DNA from: Paraburkholderia sp. DHOC27
Lineage (GTDB): Bacteria; Pseudomonadota; Gammaproteobacteria; Burkholderiales; Burkholderiaceae
NCBI RefSeq assembly: GCF_003429005.1
Contig: NZ_QVQV01000009.1
Span: forward strand, 186,001-250,000
DNA length: 64,000 nucleotides
Reading direction: 5' to 3'
Shown here piece after piece: positions 7,825 to 16,109 of this stretch. How positions within the stretch are numbered: the stretch's first letter is position 1; every line of letters starts with the position of its first letter. Position numbers and translations under genes: made by a program. The notes beneath the pieces are model-generated. The model was given only the letters and a program-made list of their open reading frames with translations. It did not search any database and was not told the origin of the DNA.

Positions 7825-8727
7825 TCAGCTTTGTGCGACGGGCTGCTCGCGCCGCACGCGCATCACGCTGCGCAGACCCGCGAAGCGCGGCGCCGTGGCG
7901 GCGCCCGGCGAACGGCCGAAGCTCTCGGTGATACGGTCCAGAATGATGGCCAGCAGCACCACGGAAAGGCCGCTCTCGAAGCCTAGGCCGATATCCAGCC
8001 GCTGGATGCTCGCGAGCACGTCGTTGCCGAGACCGCCCGCGCCGACCATCGACGCGATGATGACCATGGAGAGTGCCATCATGATGGTCTGGTTGACGCC
8101 CTGCATGATGGACGGCAGCGCGTTCGGAAACTGCACCTTGTAGAGCAGTTGCCACGGCGTGCAGCCAAAGGCCTGCCCCGCCTCGACGATCTCGCGGTTC
8201 ACGTGCCGGATGCCGAGGCTCGTCAGACGCACGGCAGGCGGCATGGCGAAGATCACCGTGGAGAGAATGCCGGGCACGCGGCCAAGACCAAACAGCATGG
8301 CCGCCGGAATCAGATACACGAAGGCGGGCATGGTCTGCATCAGGTCGAGAATTGGCCGCACTACCATCGCGACATGCCTGTTTTTGGCGGTCCAGATGCC
8401 CAGGGGCACGCCGAACAGCAGACTGATCAAGGTCGAAGAAAGCGTCAGGCCGAGCGTGATGACGGTCTGATCCCAGAAGCCGGTGGCGTAGATCAGCAGC
8501 AGCGCGAGCGTGGTGAAAAACGCGAAGCGCCAGCCCACCCGCCACAAGCCGATGCCGATGAAAAACGCCATCAGCGCCCACATCGGAATGGCCTGCAGGC
8601 TATGTTCGACGAGCGCGGCAAAGCTCTCGATGGCCTTGCCGATGGCGTCGAACGTACTGGCGTCGTGATCGAGCAGATAGTGAACCGAATCATCGACCCA
8701 GCGGCCGAGCGGGATGATCTCAGACAT
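7825..8727 (-). CDS. proW: glycine betaine/proline ABC transporter permease, ProW family
   Basis: 300 residues with a long N-terminal cytosolic/periplasmic lead, then about six membrane segments and the binding-protein-dependent permease EAA loop (IVEAGQAFGCTPWQLLYKVQFPNALPSIMQGVNQTIM). The segment MVGAGGLGNDVLASIQRLDIGLGFESGLSVVLLAIILDR is characteristic of the ProW/OpuB permeases that import betaine or related quaternary ammonium compounds. It overlaps the ProV gene upstream by 8 bp, showing translational coupling. No ProX binding protein is in this operon; a separately encoded one is needed. Confidence 0.88.
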   Translation of the reverse strand: MSEIIPLGRWVDDSVHYLLDHDASTFDAIGKAIESFAALVEHSLQAIPMWALMAFFIGIGLWRVGWRFAFFTTLALLLIYATGFWDQTVITLGLTLSSTLISLLFGVPLGIWTAKNRHVAMVVRPILDLMQTMPAFVYLIPAAMLFGLGRVPGILSTVIFAMPPAVRLTSLGIRHVNREIVEAGQAFGCTPWQLLYKVQFPNALPSIMQGVNQTIMMALSMVIIASMVGAGGLGNDVLASIQRLDIGLGFESGLSVVLLAIILDRITESFGRSPGAATAPRFAGLRSVMRVRREQPVAQS

Positions 8728-9889
8728 GGGAACCTCGATTGCGCGTAAGAACCTTCAAAACCGCCGCCTGGTTGACGGAGCCGCAGTAGCGCTCTTCGTC
8801 GTCCACCACCGGCAGCGCGGTCACGTTCGCGCAGACACGCGACACCACGTGCTCCAGCGACGCCCCGCGCGAAATGCATTCCACCTTGCGCAGATCCGGC
8901 GCCGAATTGCCGATCGCCTCGCGCGTGACGAAACCGCGAATGCGCCGTTCGGCATCGAGCACGAACGCATATTCGGCACTGCCATTCAACGACTCCGCGA
9001 CGCTCGATTGATCGAGGTTGCGCACCAGCGGGATATCGTTGGTCTGCATCAGATCGCCGGCGGTCAGATAGCGGCTGGTATCGACGCCCTCGAAGAACGC
9101 GCGCACGTAGTCGTCGGCCGGGTTGCTGATGATTTCCTGCGGCGTACCGATCTGCACCACGCGGCCGCCCGCCATGATCGCGATGCGGTTGCCGATGCGC
9201 AGCGCCTCTTCCAGATCGTGCGAAACGAACATGATGGTGCGGCGCTGGCTCTTTTGCAGCTCCAGCAGCACGTTCTGCATTTCCTTGCGCTTGAGCGGAT
9301 CGAGCGCGGAAAACGCCTCGTCCATGATCATCAGCGAAGGATTGACCGCCAGCGCACGCGCAAGCCCGACCCGCTGCTGCATGCCGCCGGACAGCTCCGC
9401 GGGCAGCTTTTGCGCGAAGGTGGCGAGACCGACCTGTTCGAGCACTTCCAGGGCGCGCTTTTCGCGCTGCTTGCGACGCATGCCGCCCACTTCCAGCCCA
9501 AACGCCGCGTTCGACAACACGGTGCGCTGCGGCATCAAGGCAAACGACTGGAACACCATGCTCATGTCGGTGCGGCGCAGCGAGGTCAGCTCGGAGCGGC
9601 GCACCGCCGCGATATCGCGGCCATCCACCAGCACCTTGCCTGCCGTCGGTTCGACGAGACGGTTGATCAGACGAATGAGCGTCGATTTGCCGGAGCCCGA
9701 CAGGCCCATCAGCACGAAAATCTCGCCTTCCTGGACGTCGAAGGAGACGTTGTGCACGCCCACCACATGACCGGTCTTTGCATGCACCTCGTCCTTGGTG
9801 GAACCGCTTGCCAGCATATCCAGCGCCAGCTTCGGATTCGCGCCGAACACCTTGGATAAACCTTCGACCACGACCTTTGGGGAATTCAT
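8720..9889 (-). CDS. proV: glycine betaine/proline ABC transporter ATP-binding protein, ProV family with CBS domains
   Basis: 389 residues. The ABC ATPase domain has Walker A (GLSGSGKST), the signature ELSGGMQQRVGLARAL, and Walker B with catalytic Glu (LMIMDEAFSALDPL). A pair of CBS domains fills the last 110 residues (RRIRGFVTREAIG, VVDDEERYCGSV), the arrangement of ProV/OpuAA, where CBS domains sense ionic strength. The N-terminal ALDMLASGSTKDEVHAKTGHVVGV extension is also typical. First gene of a three-gene operon on the minus strand. Start at 9889 with an AGGAGAAGGA just upstream. Confidence 0.9.
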   Translation of the reverse strand: MNSPKVVVEGLSKVFGANPKLALDMLASGSTKDEVHAKTGHVVGVHNVSFDVQEGEIFVLMGLSGSGKSTLIRLINRLVEPTAGKVLVDGRDIAAVRRSELTSLRRTDMSMVFQSFALMPQRTVLSNAAFGLEVGGMRRKQREKRALEVLEQVGLATFAQKLPAELSGGMQQRVGLARALAVNPSLMIMDEAFSALDPLKRKEMQNVLLELQKSQRRTIMFVSHDLEEALRIGNRIAIMAGGRVVQIGTPQEIISNPADDYVRAFFEGVDTSRYLTAGDLMQTNDIPLVRNLDQSSVAESLNGSAEYAFVLDAERRIRGFVTREAIGNSAPDLRKVECISRGASLEHVVSRVCANVTALPVVDDEERYCGSVNQAAVLKVLTRNRGSHV

Positions 9890-10419
9890 CGAATCCTTCT
9901 CCTCGTAGTGCAGGCGCCGGCCCGCACAGTGTCCCTACATGGTTGCCAGAAAAAACCCCGACATGCCGACTAATTGCGACAGACGCTTGCGCAAATACGA
10001 CACGGCCTGAAAAGCACGAGCGTGAGCTTTTCGGCGGGCGCCTGATGGGGTGGCCTTGCGGGAGGAAAGAAACGCATTGGGCGGCGTGCGCCGTGTCGCG
10101 TTCTGGCAAGTCGAAGAGGAATGGGAACGGGCCAATGCCCGCTACGGGAAAGACGACGAAGGACGGCGAAGAACGCTGAAGGAGATAGCGTTCCGCGCTT
10201 TGCGCCTGGTCAAACCGGCGGCATGATGATTCTGATGGTCAGGGAAAAAGATGGGTGAAAAGGAAACGCCTGGCGCGGCGCAACTGCAGCATGCAATAGA
10301 CGCAGGCAGACCCACACAGGTCCGAAGCTGTGTGATCTGCATTCCTGATTAGCCAGCCAGCAGCTCAATGGGTGGAATGCCGCCCGGGCGAACCCCGGCG
10401 GCACTGTCACCGTCAGCCT
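9890..10419. other. upstream region of the proVW operon, no gene supported
   Basis: About 530 bp between proV (start) and the BON gene (stop), both on the minus strand. It holds a small dyad GAAAAGC ACGAGCGTGA GCTTTTC (10009-10032) without a T-tract. Open frames here lack coding features. The proV promoter must be here but I cannot place it with confidence. Confidence 0.5.
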
Positions 10420-10779
10420 TTAGCCATTCCCACCGTGGAATAGCGACAGTTTGTTGGTCACGGAGGTCACGCCCGACACGCCTTGTGCCACCTGGCCGGC
10501 CTGCTGGATCTGGTCGCCGGACTTCACGGTACCGGACAAGGTCACGGCGCCACTACGCGCCTTGACGAACACACCCGAAACGTCGAACCCCTGGGTTTTG
10601 CCCAAGGCGCGCCGCACAGACCGCGCCAGTGCGCGGTCCGCCTTGGTGGCGGCCTTCTTGCTGGTGGGCGCCCCGGAAGCGTCGCCGGACATGGCGTCGC
10701 TCGCCTGAGCGTAGGAATACATCGGAATCGCCATGGCGGCGGTCAGGCATAAAGCGCTCAACACTTTGACGGTTTTCAT
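10420..10779 (-). CDS. periplasmic BON-domain protein
   Basis: 119 residues. A cleavable signal peptide (MKTVKVLSALCLTAAMAIPMYS, with cleavage likely near YSYAQA) is followed by a Ser/Ala-rich spacer and one BON domain (residues about 48-115: ADRALARSVRRALGKTQG ... VKARSGAVTLSGTVKSGDQIQQAGQVAQGVSGVTSVTNKLS). BON domains bind membranes or outer-membrane partners; OsmY is the best-known relative and is induced by osmotic stress. The start at 10779 has AGGAGAGAG seven bases upstream; the longer frame to 10851 is not needed. Close to betaine transport genes, but with its own upstream region. Confidence 0.82.
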   Translation of the reverse strand: MKTVKVLSALCLTAAMAIPMYSYAQASDAMSGDASGAPTSKKAATKADRALARSVRRALGKTQGFDVSGVFVKARSGAVTLSGTVKSGDQIQQAGQVAQGVSGVTSVTNKLSLFHGGNG

Positions 10780-10815
10780 GTCTCTCTCCTCTTCGCCGAT
10801 ACGCAACGCAACGCA

Positions 10816-10848
10816 AATGGGCCCGGCATGCGATATGCCGGGCCCATT
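10816..10848 (-). terminator. hairpin terminator after the LysR gene
   Basis: A perfect 12-bp stem TGGGCCCGGCAT / ATGCCGGGCCCA (10818-10829 and 10835-10846) with a 5-base loop lies about 80 bp after the stop of the minus-strand LysR gene and before the BON gene. Read on the minus strand it is followed by TTTGCGTT, a modest T-tract. Confidence 0.6.
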
Positions 10849-10922
10849 CAATCTAATTCATCGAACCGTAAAGAGCAAAGCTAAAACCGGGCAGACAGCC
10901 AGATAGGGCCCGAAAAATCCGC

Positions 10923-11939
10923 TCAAACCGCCAGTTCGACCTCGCCAACAGCGGGCGTGGCGCTACGCCGGATAACCGGTGCAGCCTCTTCAGGCGCGAT
11001 GGTGGGCAGGCAATGCGACTCGGCTGCTTCCTGGCCGGAAAACAACGGGCAGCGGCCGAACAGCTCCGCAGCCCAGTCCACGAACACGCGCACCGTGGGC
11101 GAAAGATGGCGGTTGTGCGGGTACACAGCGGAGATGGGCAACGGCTGCGGCTGCCATTCCGACAGCACCTCGACCAGTTCGCCCGAGCGCAGATGCGGCA
11201 GCGCCATGAAGCGCGGCACCTGCGCCAGGCCCACGCCTTTCAGCGCGCTCGCCACGTACGCTTCGGCGTCGTTGACAGCAATCTTGCCGCGCATTTTGAC
11301 TTCCACCGTCTGCCCGTCCACCACGAAGGTCCAGTCCATCACCCGTGCCGTACGGCCGAGGAAGTAGTTGACCGCGACATGGTCACGCAGATCGTCGATG
11401 CGTGTAGGCGTGCCGTGCTGTTCGAGATACAGCGGGCTGGCCACCGTGACCCGCTGGAACAGGCCGATGCGCCGCGCGACGAGGCTGGAGTCCTGCAAGG
11501 TGCCGATGCGGATCACGCAGTCGACGCCATCCTGGATCAGGTCCACTGGGCGATCGCCGAAGCCGACCATCAGGTCGATGTCCGGGTAGCGCTCATGGAA
11601 TTCATCGATTTTCGGCATCACCACCAGCTTGCCGAGGCCGCTCGGCATATCCACCCGCAGCTTGCCACGTGGCGTGCGCTGCGCCTGGGAGAGCGAGCTT
11701 TCCGTCTCCTCGATATCCGCCAGGATACGCAGGCAGCGCTCGTAGTAAGCCGCGCCGTCGGGCGTGAGGCTCAGGCGGCGCGTCGTGCGTTGCAGCAGCC
11801 GTACCTTCAGATGCGCTTCGAGATTCTGGATGATGGTCGTGACCGACGCGCGCGGCAGATCCAGCGTTTCCGCGGCGCGCGTAAAACTGTTCGTCTCCAC
11901 GACCCGCGTGAACACTTTCATTGCCTGCAGCCGATCCAT
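10923..11939 (-). CDS. LysR-family transcriptional regulator
   Basis: 338 residues. The N-terminal winged helix is typical (MDRLQAMKVFTRVVETNSFTRAAETLDLPRASVTTIIQNLEAHLKVRLLQRTTRRLSLT), followed by the two-lobed co-inducer domain (GKLRVDMPSGLGKLVVMPKIDEFHERYPDIDL ...). It belongs to the large 'MDRLQAM-F' subgroup found beside oxidoreductases and efflux genes. The last 35 residues extend past the normal end. Upstream is a palindrome (12012-12029) that also appears before the divergent tetR, so TetR probably controls this gene. Targets not visible, though the aldo/keto reductase at 13057 is a candidate. Confidence 0.88.
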   Translation of the reverse strand: MDRLQAMKVFTRVVETNSFTRAAETLDLPRASVTTIIQNLEAHLKVRLLQRTTRRLSLTPDGAAYYERCLRILADIEETESSLSQAQRTPRGKLRVDMPSGLGKLVVMPKIDEFHERYPDIDLMVGFGDRPVDLIQDGVDCVIRIGTLQDSSLVARRIGLFQRVTVASPLYLEQHGTPTRIDDLRDHVAVNYFLGRTARVMDWTFVVDGQTVEVKMRGKIAVNDAEAYVASALKGVGLAQVPRFMALPHLRSGELVEVLSEWQPQPLPISAVYPHNRHLSPTVRVFVDWAAELFGRCPLFSGQEAAESHCLPTIAPEEAAPVIRRSATPAVGEVELAV

Positions 11940-12011
11940 ATGCCGTTTTCCCTTGATGACCTGCTCCCGTGCGGTGTCGATCTACGCCCGCGCGGTGTAT
12001 ATACCCAAACC

Positions 12012-12029
12012 AATACGACTGTCCGTATT
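12012..12029. promoter_or_regulatory. operator-like dyad upstream of the LysR gene
   Basis: AATACG-ACTGTC-CGTATT: 6-bp arms, 6-base spacer, 73 bp before the LysR start. The core TACG-N6-CGTA recurs with the same 14-bp size upstream of tetR (12131-12144), so the two are probably bound by the same protein. Confidence 0.55.
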
Positions 12030-12130
12030 AAAATGTAACGAATGATATAAGTCAAGGATTACCCTGACGCCGAGCACGGTCTTCGCCGCGGATTCCGGTA
12101 TAAGCCCGCGCTGCCAGATTGACCCCGGAA

Positions 12131-12144
12131 TACGGACGACCGTA
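12131..12144. promoter_or_regulatory. operator-like dyad upstream of tetR
   Basis: TACGG-ACGA-CCGTA, a 14-bp dyad 14 bp before the tetR start codon, sharing TACG-N6-CGTA with the site at 12012-12029. Its position over the tetR leader is that expected for autorepression. Confidence 0.6.
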
Positions 12145-12157
12145 CAATTTAGCCACT

Positions 12158-12739
12158 ATGCCCAGACCCTCCCACCGCGGAAAAATCCTCGCTGAAGGCC
12201 TCAAGGTCGTTCATGCGCAGGGTTTTGCCGGCGCCAGCGTGCGCGACATCGTGCATGCCGCCGGCGTGCCGCAAGGCTCGTTCACCAACCACTTCGCCTC
12301 CAAGGAAGCGTTCGGGCTGGAGATTCTCGACCTGTATTTTTCCAACGGCATGGCCGTGCTGGGCGAGACGCTGCGCAACGACGGCGTCGCGCCGCTCAGG
12401 CGGCTGGGCGACTATCTGGACTGGAACATCGAGCGCATTGGCCAGAACGACACCCGCAACGGCTGTCTGCTCGGCAAATTCGCGCTCGAGGCGAGCGACC
12501 ATAGCGAGTTGATCCGCCAGCGCATCGTCGAGATTTTTGCGGAAATCCAGAAGAGCCTCGAGTACTGCCTGAATGCCGCGGTCAAGGCGGGCGAGTTGCC
12601 GCCGGACTTCGACTGCAACGACATTGCCGGTTTCATCGTCGCCTCCATGCAGGGCGCGTTCCTGCTGGCCAAGACGCAACGCAACGTGCAACCCGTGGTG
12701 CGGCTCAAGCATCTGCTGTTCTCGCGAATCCTGCGGTAA
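12158..12739 (+). CDS. TetR-family transcriptional regulator
   Basis: 193 residues. N-terminal helix-turn-helix (residues about 7-55: GKILAEGLKVVHAQGFAGASVRDIVHAAGVPQGSFTNHFASKEAFGLEILD) and an all-helical ligand domain (NGCLLGKFALEASDHSELIRQRI ... FIVASMQGAFLLAKTQRNVQPV). The NGCL/G and QGAFLLAK motifs are those of the subgroup that includes NemR and LmrA/YxaF, repressors answering to reactive electrophiles or drugs. The ATG at 12158 gives the standard N terminus. Divergent from the LysR gene; both promoters carry the same dyad. Confidence 0.85.
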   Translation: MPRPSHRGKILAEGLKVVHAQGFAGASVRDIVHAAGVPQGSFTNHFASKEAFGLEILDLYFSNGMAVLGETLRNDGVAPLRRLGDYLDWNIERIGQNDTRNGCLLGKFALEASDHSELIRQRIVEIFAEIQKSLEYCLNAAVKAGELPPDFDCNDIAGFIVASMQGAFLLAKTQRNVQPVVRLKHLLFSRILR

Positions 12740-13056
12740 CGGGTTGACGAAGCTTGGCATGGCGGTTGCGCAGTCACGGCGGTGCGGCGTTTTCATTCGC
12801 ACGTCTAACCGGCTATTGAGCCAGCCACAGCGCCACACATCGCGCTACTGACGGCACCCCACACCAGGCGATTGTTGGCGTGGTCGAAATTGTGTAACCA
12901 GCGTCCACGGGTTTATCGGCAACGTGGCGCGGGCTAGGATCCAGACATAGCTTCAGGTAACTCGTCGGGTAAGGTCAGGTCGGTCCAGTGGTGCATGACT
13001 GGCGGCTGACCGTCTTGCCCCTAAACGCGTAGTCCCTATACACAGGAGTGGCTCAA
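12740..13056. other. intergenic region before the aldo/keto reductase
   Basis: About 317 bp with no supported gene. It should contain the promoter of the reductase; I see no copy of the TACG-N6-CGTA operator and no clear dyad. Confidence 0.4.
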
Positions 13057-13923
13057 ATGGGCGATCTGGCAACGCCGTCGGCGAAGGCATCGGGTACATT
13101 CAAACTGGGTGGCGAAGTCGAGATTCATCGGCTCGGTTATGGCGCCATGCGCATCACCGGACCCGGCATCTGGGGTCCGCCGGACGATCCGTCGGAATCG
13201 TTGCGCACGCTGCAAAGCCTGCCGGAGCTGGACGTCAACTTCATCGACACCGCCGATTCCTACGGCCCGGACGTCTCCGAACAGTTGATCCGCGAGGCGC
13301 TGCACCCCTACTCCAACGTGCTGATCGCGACCAAGGCCGGCCTGCGTCGCGCCGGCCCGGACCGCTGGCAACCGGACGGCAATCCTGATTACCTGCGGCA
13401 GCGCGCGCAAAAGAGCCTGCAAAACCTCGGCGTCGAGCAGATCACGTTGTGGCAACTGCATCGTGTGGATCCGAACGTGCCGCGCGACGAGCAGTTCGAC
13501 GCCGTGCGTTCGTTGCAGAACGACGGCGTGATCCGCTTTGCGGGCTTGAGCGAAGTGTCGGTCGAGGACATCGAGGCGGCCTCGAAGTACTTCAAGGTCG
13601 CCACGGTGCAGAACCGCTACAACCTCACCGATCGCGCCGCCGACGACGTGCTGGCCTATTGCGAGCAGCACGGCATCGGCTTTATTCCGTGGTATCCGCT
13701 AGCCGCCGGCAGCCTGACCCGCGAGGGCTCACCGCTCGTCAAGATGGCCACTGCGCGCGGGGTGAGCGCGAGCCAGATCGCGCTGGCGTGGCTGCTCAGG
13801 CGCAGCCCGGTGATGCTGCCCATCCCCGGCACCTCGAAGCGCACCCACCTGCGCGAAAACGTGGCGGCTGCGTCGATCGAACTGAGCGACGCGGAGTTTG
13901 CCGAGTTGCAGGCGCTCGGTTGA
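13057..13923 (+). CDS. aldo/keto reductase
   Basis: 288 residues of the AKR fold. The catalytic tetrad is present: Asp and Tyr in DTADSYG, Lys in IATKAG, His in WQLHRVDP. The C-terminal phosphate-binding part (IPGTSKRTHLRENVAAASIEL) marks NADPH as the likely cofactor. Substrates are small aldehydes and ketones; the exact one is unknown. A GTG at 13048 overlaps the AGGAG, so the ATG at 13057, eight bases after it, is the better start. A GlxA-type regulator follows 65 bp downstream on the same strand. Confidence 0.87.
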   Translation: MGDLATPSAKASGTFKLGGEVEIHRLGYGAMRITGPGIWGPPDDPSESLRTLQSLPELDVNFIDTADSYGPDVSEQLIREALHPYSNVLIATKAGLRRAGPDRWQPDGNPDYLRQRAQKSLQNLGVEQITLWQLHRVDPNVPRDEQFDAVRSLQNDGVIRFAGLSEVSVEDIEAASKYFKVATVQNRYNLTDRAADDVLAYCEQHGIGFIPWYPLAAGSLTREGSPLVKMATARGVSASQIALAWLLRRSPVMLPIPGTSKRTHLRENVAAASIELSDAEFAELQALG

Positions 13924-13988
13924 TGCGGCCCGTGCAGTCAATGCGGCTCAGGCCACTCACGCCACTCGCGCGCTAGGGACGGCCGTTC

Positions 13989-14933
13989 ATGTTGCGGATC
14001 GGCATCGTGGTGTATCGCGGCTTCCAGGTACTCAACCTGGCGGTCACGACGGTGTTCGAGATCGCCAACTCGTCGACGGCCAGCCCTCGCTACGAAGTTA
14101 CGCTGCTCTCCGAGCACGGCGGCCCGGTGCAAACCTCGGGCGGCTTTGCCGTCGAGACCCAGCCGTTCGACGACACTGCCTACGACACGGTGCTGGTGGT
14201 GGGCGACAACGAACTCATCGACGCCACGGAGGGCATGGTCGCCTTCCTGCAGCGTACCTCGCGAACCACACGACGCATCGGCGCCACCTGCACGGGCGCC
14301 TTCAACCTCGCGCAGGCCGGCTTGCTCGATGGACGCCGCGCCACTACGCACTGGCTGTTCGCGCCGCGTCTGCGCCAGACCTACCCGGCAGTGAAAGTGG
14401 ACGAGGACCGCATCTTTATCGTCGACGGACCTGTGTGGACCTCGGCCGGCATGACGGCGTGCATCGACCTCGCACTGGCGCTGGTCGAAAAGGATGTCGG
14501 CGTCGAGATTGCGCGAGCGGTCGCGAAGAAGCTGGTGATGTATCACCGGCGCGCGGGCGGCCAATCGCAGTTTTCGGCGCTGCTCGAACTGGAGCCGCGC
14601 TCGGACCGCATCCAGTCGGCGCTGGCCTTCGCCAAGCAGAACCTCGCCGCGGAGTTGTCCGTGGAGCAACTGGCCGAGGCGGCGCATTTGAGTCCGCGCC
14701 AGTTCAGCCGCGCGTTTCGCGCCGAGACGGGGCAGTCGCCGGCCAAGGCGGTCGAGCATCTGCGTCTGGAGGCGGCGCGTCTGATGCTCGAATCGGGACT
14801 GCATCCCATTGAAATCGTCGCGCGCGATACGGGCTTTGGCGATCGGGAAAGAATGCGGCGGGCCTTTTTGCGAGCCTTCGGGCAACCGCCGCAGATGATC
14901 CGGCGCGCCTCGCGTGGCGAGGCGGTGGCTTAG
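13989..14933 (+). CDS. GlxA-family AraC-type regulator with DJ-1/PfpI-like domain
   Basis: 314 residues: a DJ-1/PfpI-like N-terminal domain (MLRIGIVVYRGFQVLNLAVTTVFEIAN ... RIGATCTGAFNLAQAGLLDGRRATTHW) and a C-terminal AraC double helix-turn-helix (LSVEQLAEAAHLSPRQFSRAFRAETGQSPAKAVEHLRLEAARLML, DTGFGDRERMRRAFLRAFGQPP). The Cys at the nucleophile elbow (ATCTGAF) is kept, as in most GlxA regulators. It follows the aldo/keto reductase and may control it. It is a distinct paralogue of the protein at 6840-7823. Confidence 0.85.
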   Translation: MLRIGIVVYRGFQVLNLAVTTVFEIANSSTASPRYEVTLLSEHGGPVQTSGGFAVETQPFDDTAYDTVLVVGDNELIDATEGMVAFLQRTSRTTRRIGATCTGAFNLAQAGLLDGRRATTHWLFAPRLRQTYPAVKVDEDRIFIVDGPVWTSAGMTACIDLALALVEKDVGVEIARAVAKKLVMYHRRAGGQSQFSALLELEPRSDRIQSALAFAKQNLAAELSVEQLAEAAHLSPRQFSRAFRAETGQSPAKAVEHLRLEAARLMLESGLHPIEIVARDTGFGDRERMRRAFLRAFGQPPQMIRRASRGEAVA

Positions 14934-15111
14934 AGGCGGGTTTGCGTGGGGGTGCGGGTGTGCTCGCAGTGCGGCTACCCGTGTGCTTCTAGTCCGGCCT
15001 TCCGTACGGGCTTTGATGCACGCTTGTTGACCTGAAGTTGTAGCGTCTTTTGTATTACAACCGCACGTGATTGCCTGACCTCAGCCACCCGCATTCACTG
15101 CACAAAACCCC

Positions 15112-16035
15112 TCAAGCGCGTGACGACTGCGGCAAGCCCACCACGAACATCCCACCCTGAAACCGCTGCGCGGGGTCGTCGAGATCAGCGGTGGGCGCCT
15201 GCGCCGGGAAGCGCGTTTCGAACTCCGCCGAGCTATCCTGCGGGTGATAACCCAGGAACGCCGCCTTGGCGTTGTCCCACCAAAGCACGCGATTATTCGA
15301 CACGCCATACACGATGGCATGACCCACGCGGTTGGCGAACAGCGAGCAGCGCACCAGTTCGATAAAGTCGCGGTAGCTCAGATAGGTCACGAGCATGCGC
15401 GGATTCTTTGGTTCTGCGAACGAAGAGCCGATCCGCATGCACACCGTCTCCAGACCAAAGCGATCGAAGTAGTAACGCGACAGCGATTCGCCAAAGCACT
15501 TCGTCACGCCGTACAGGCTGTCGGGACGCAACGGCGAATCCGCGTCGAGCACGCTGGTGGTGGGATGAAAACCGATGGCGTGATTCGAGCTGGCGAACAG
15601 AATGCGTTTGACACCGTGTTTCTGCGCCGCGGCATACAGGTTGTAGACGCCGAGGATATTCGCTTGCAGCAGATCGTCGAAGGGGGCGTCGACGGAAATG
15701 CCGCCCAGGTGCACCACCGCGTCGACGCCTTCGAGCAGCGCATCCACACCGGCGCGATCCGCGAGGTCCAGCACCACCTGCTCCTCGTGCGCGGCAACGT
15801 CCTCTAACGGCGTGATGTCGGACAGACGTACATGATCGGCCCATTGCGCCAGCGCGCCGCGCAACTGCCGGCCCAGATTGCCGGCCGCGCCCGTCAGCAG
15901 GAGCCGCCGGAACGGTTTGCCCGAAGCCTGCGCCGCTGCTGCTGTGTTCGAGCCTGGTTGCGCCCCTGCTTGCACGCCTGGTTGCGCGCCGCTTTGCGCC
16001 CCTGCCTGTCCCGCCGTTTGCTGTTCACTGCTCAT
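15112..16035 (-). CDS. udh: uronate dehydrogenase (NAD+), extended SDR
   Basis: 307 residues. Udh oxidises D-galacturonate and D-glucuronate to aldarolactones, the first step of the oxidative uronate route. The Rossmann motif LLLTGAAGNLGRQLR, DLADRAGVDALLEGVDAVVHLGGISV, the FASSNHAIGF segment, the catalytic YGVTKCFGE (YxxxK) and VYGVSNNRVLWWDN are the features I know from characterised Udh proteins. An unusual N-terminal stretch of about 40 residues made of Gln-Ala-Gly-Ala/Pro-Gly repeats precedes the fold and is probably disordered; no internal start is available. It is 75 bp downstream of the transporter gene, in one operon. Confidence 0.88.
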   Translation of the reverse strand: MSSEQQTAGQAGAQSGAQPGVQAGAQPGSNTAAAAQASGKPFRRLLLTGAAGNLGRQLRGALAQWADHVRLSDITPLEDVAAHEEQVVLDLADRAGVDALLEGVDAVVHLGGISVDAPFDDLLQANILGVYNLYAAAQKHGVKRILFASSNHAIGFHPTTSVLDADSPLRPDSLYGVTKCFGESLSRYYFDRFGLETVCMRIGSSFAEPKNPRMLVTYLSYRDFIELVRCSLFANRVGHAIVYGVSNNRVLWWDNAKAAFLGYHPQDSSAEFETRFPAQAPTADLDDPAQRFQGGMFVVGLPQSSRA

Positions 16036-16109
16036 CCATTTCTCCCTTGCTTGCTACCGCGCCAGGCCGGCCAGATGCTGCGCCCGGCGCTATCCAAACC
16101 TCACCCGCT

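Noticed and set aside
10009..10032. Hairpin GAAAAGC...GCTTTTC upstream of proV as a terminator
   Set aside because: Stem only 7 bp with a 10-base loop and no T-tract; position upstream of a gene start does not fit.
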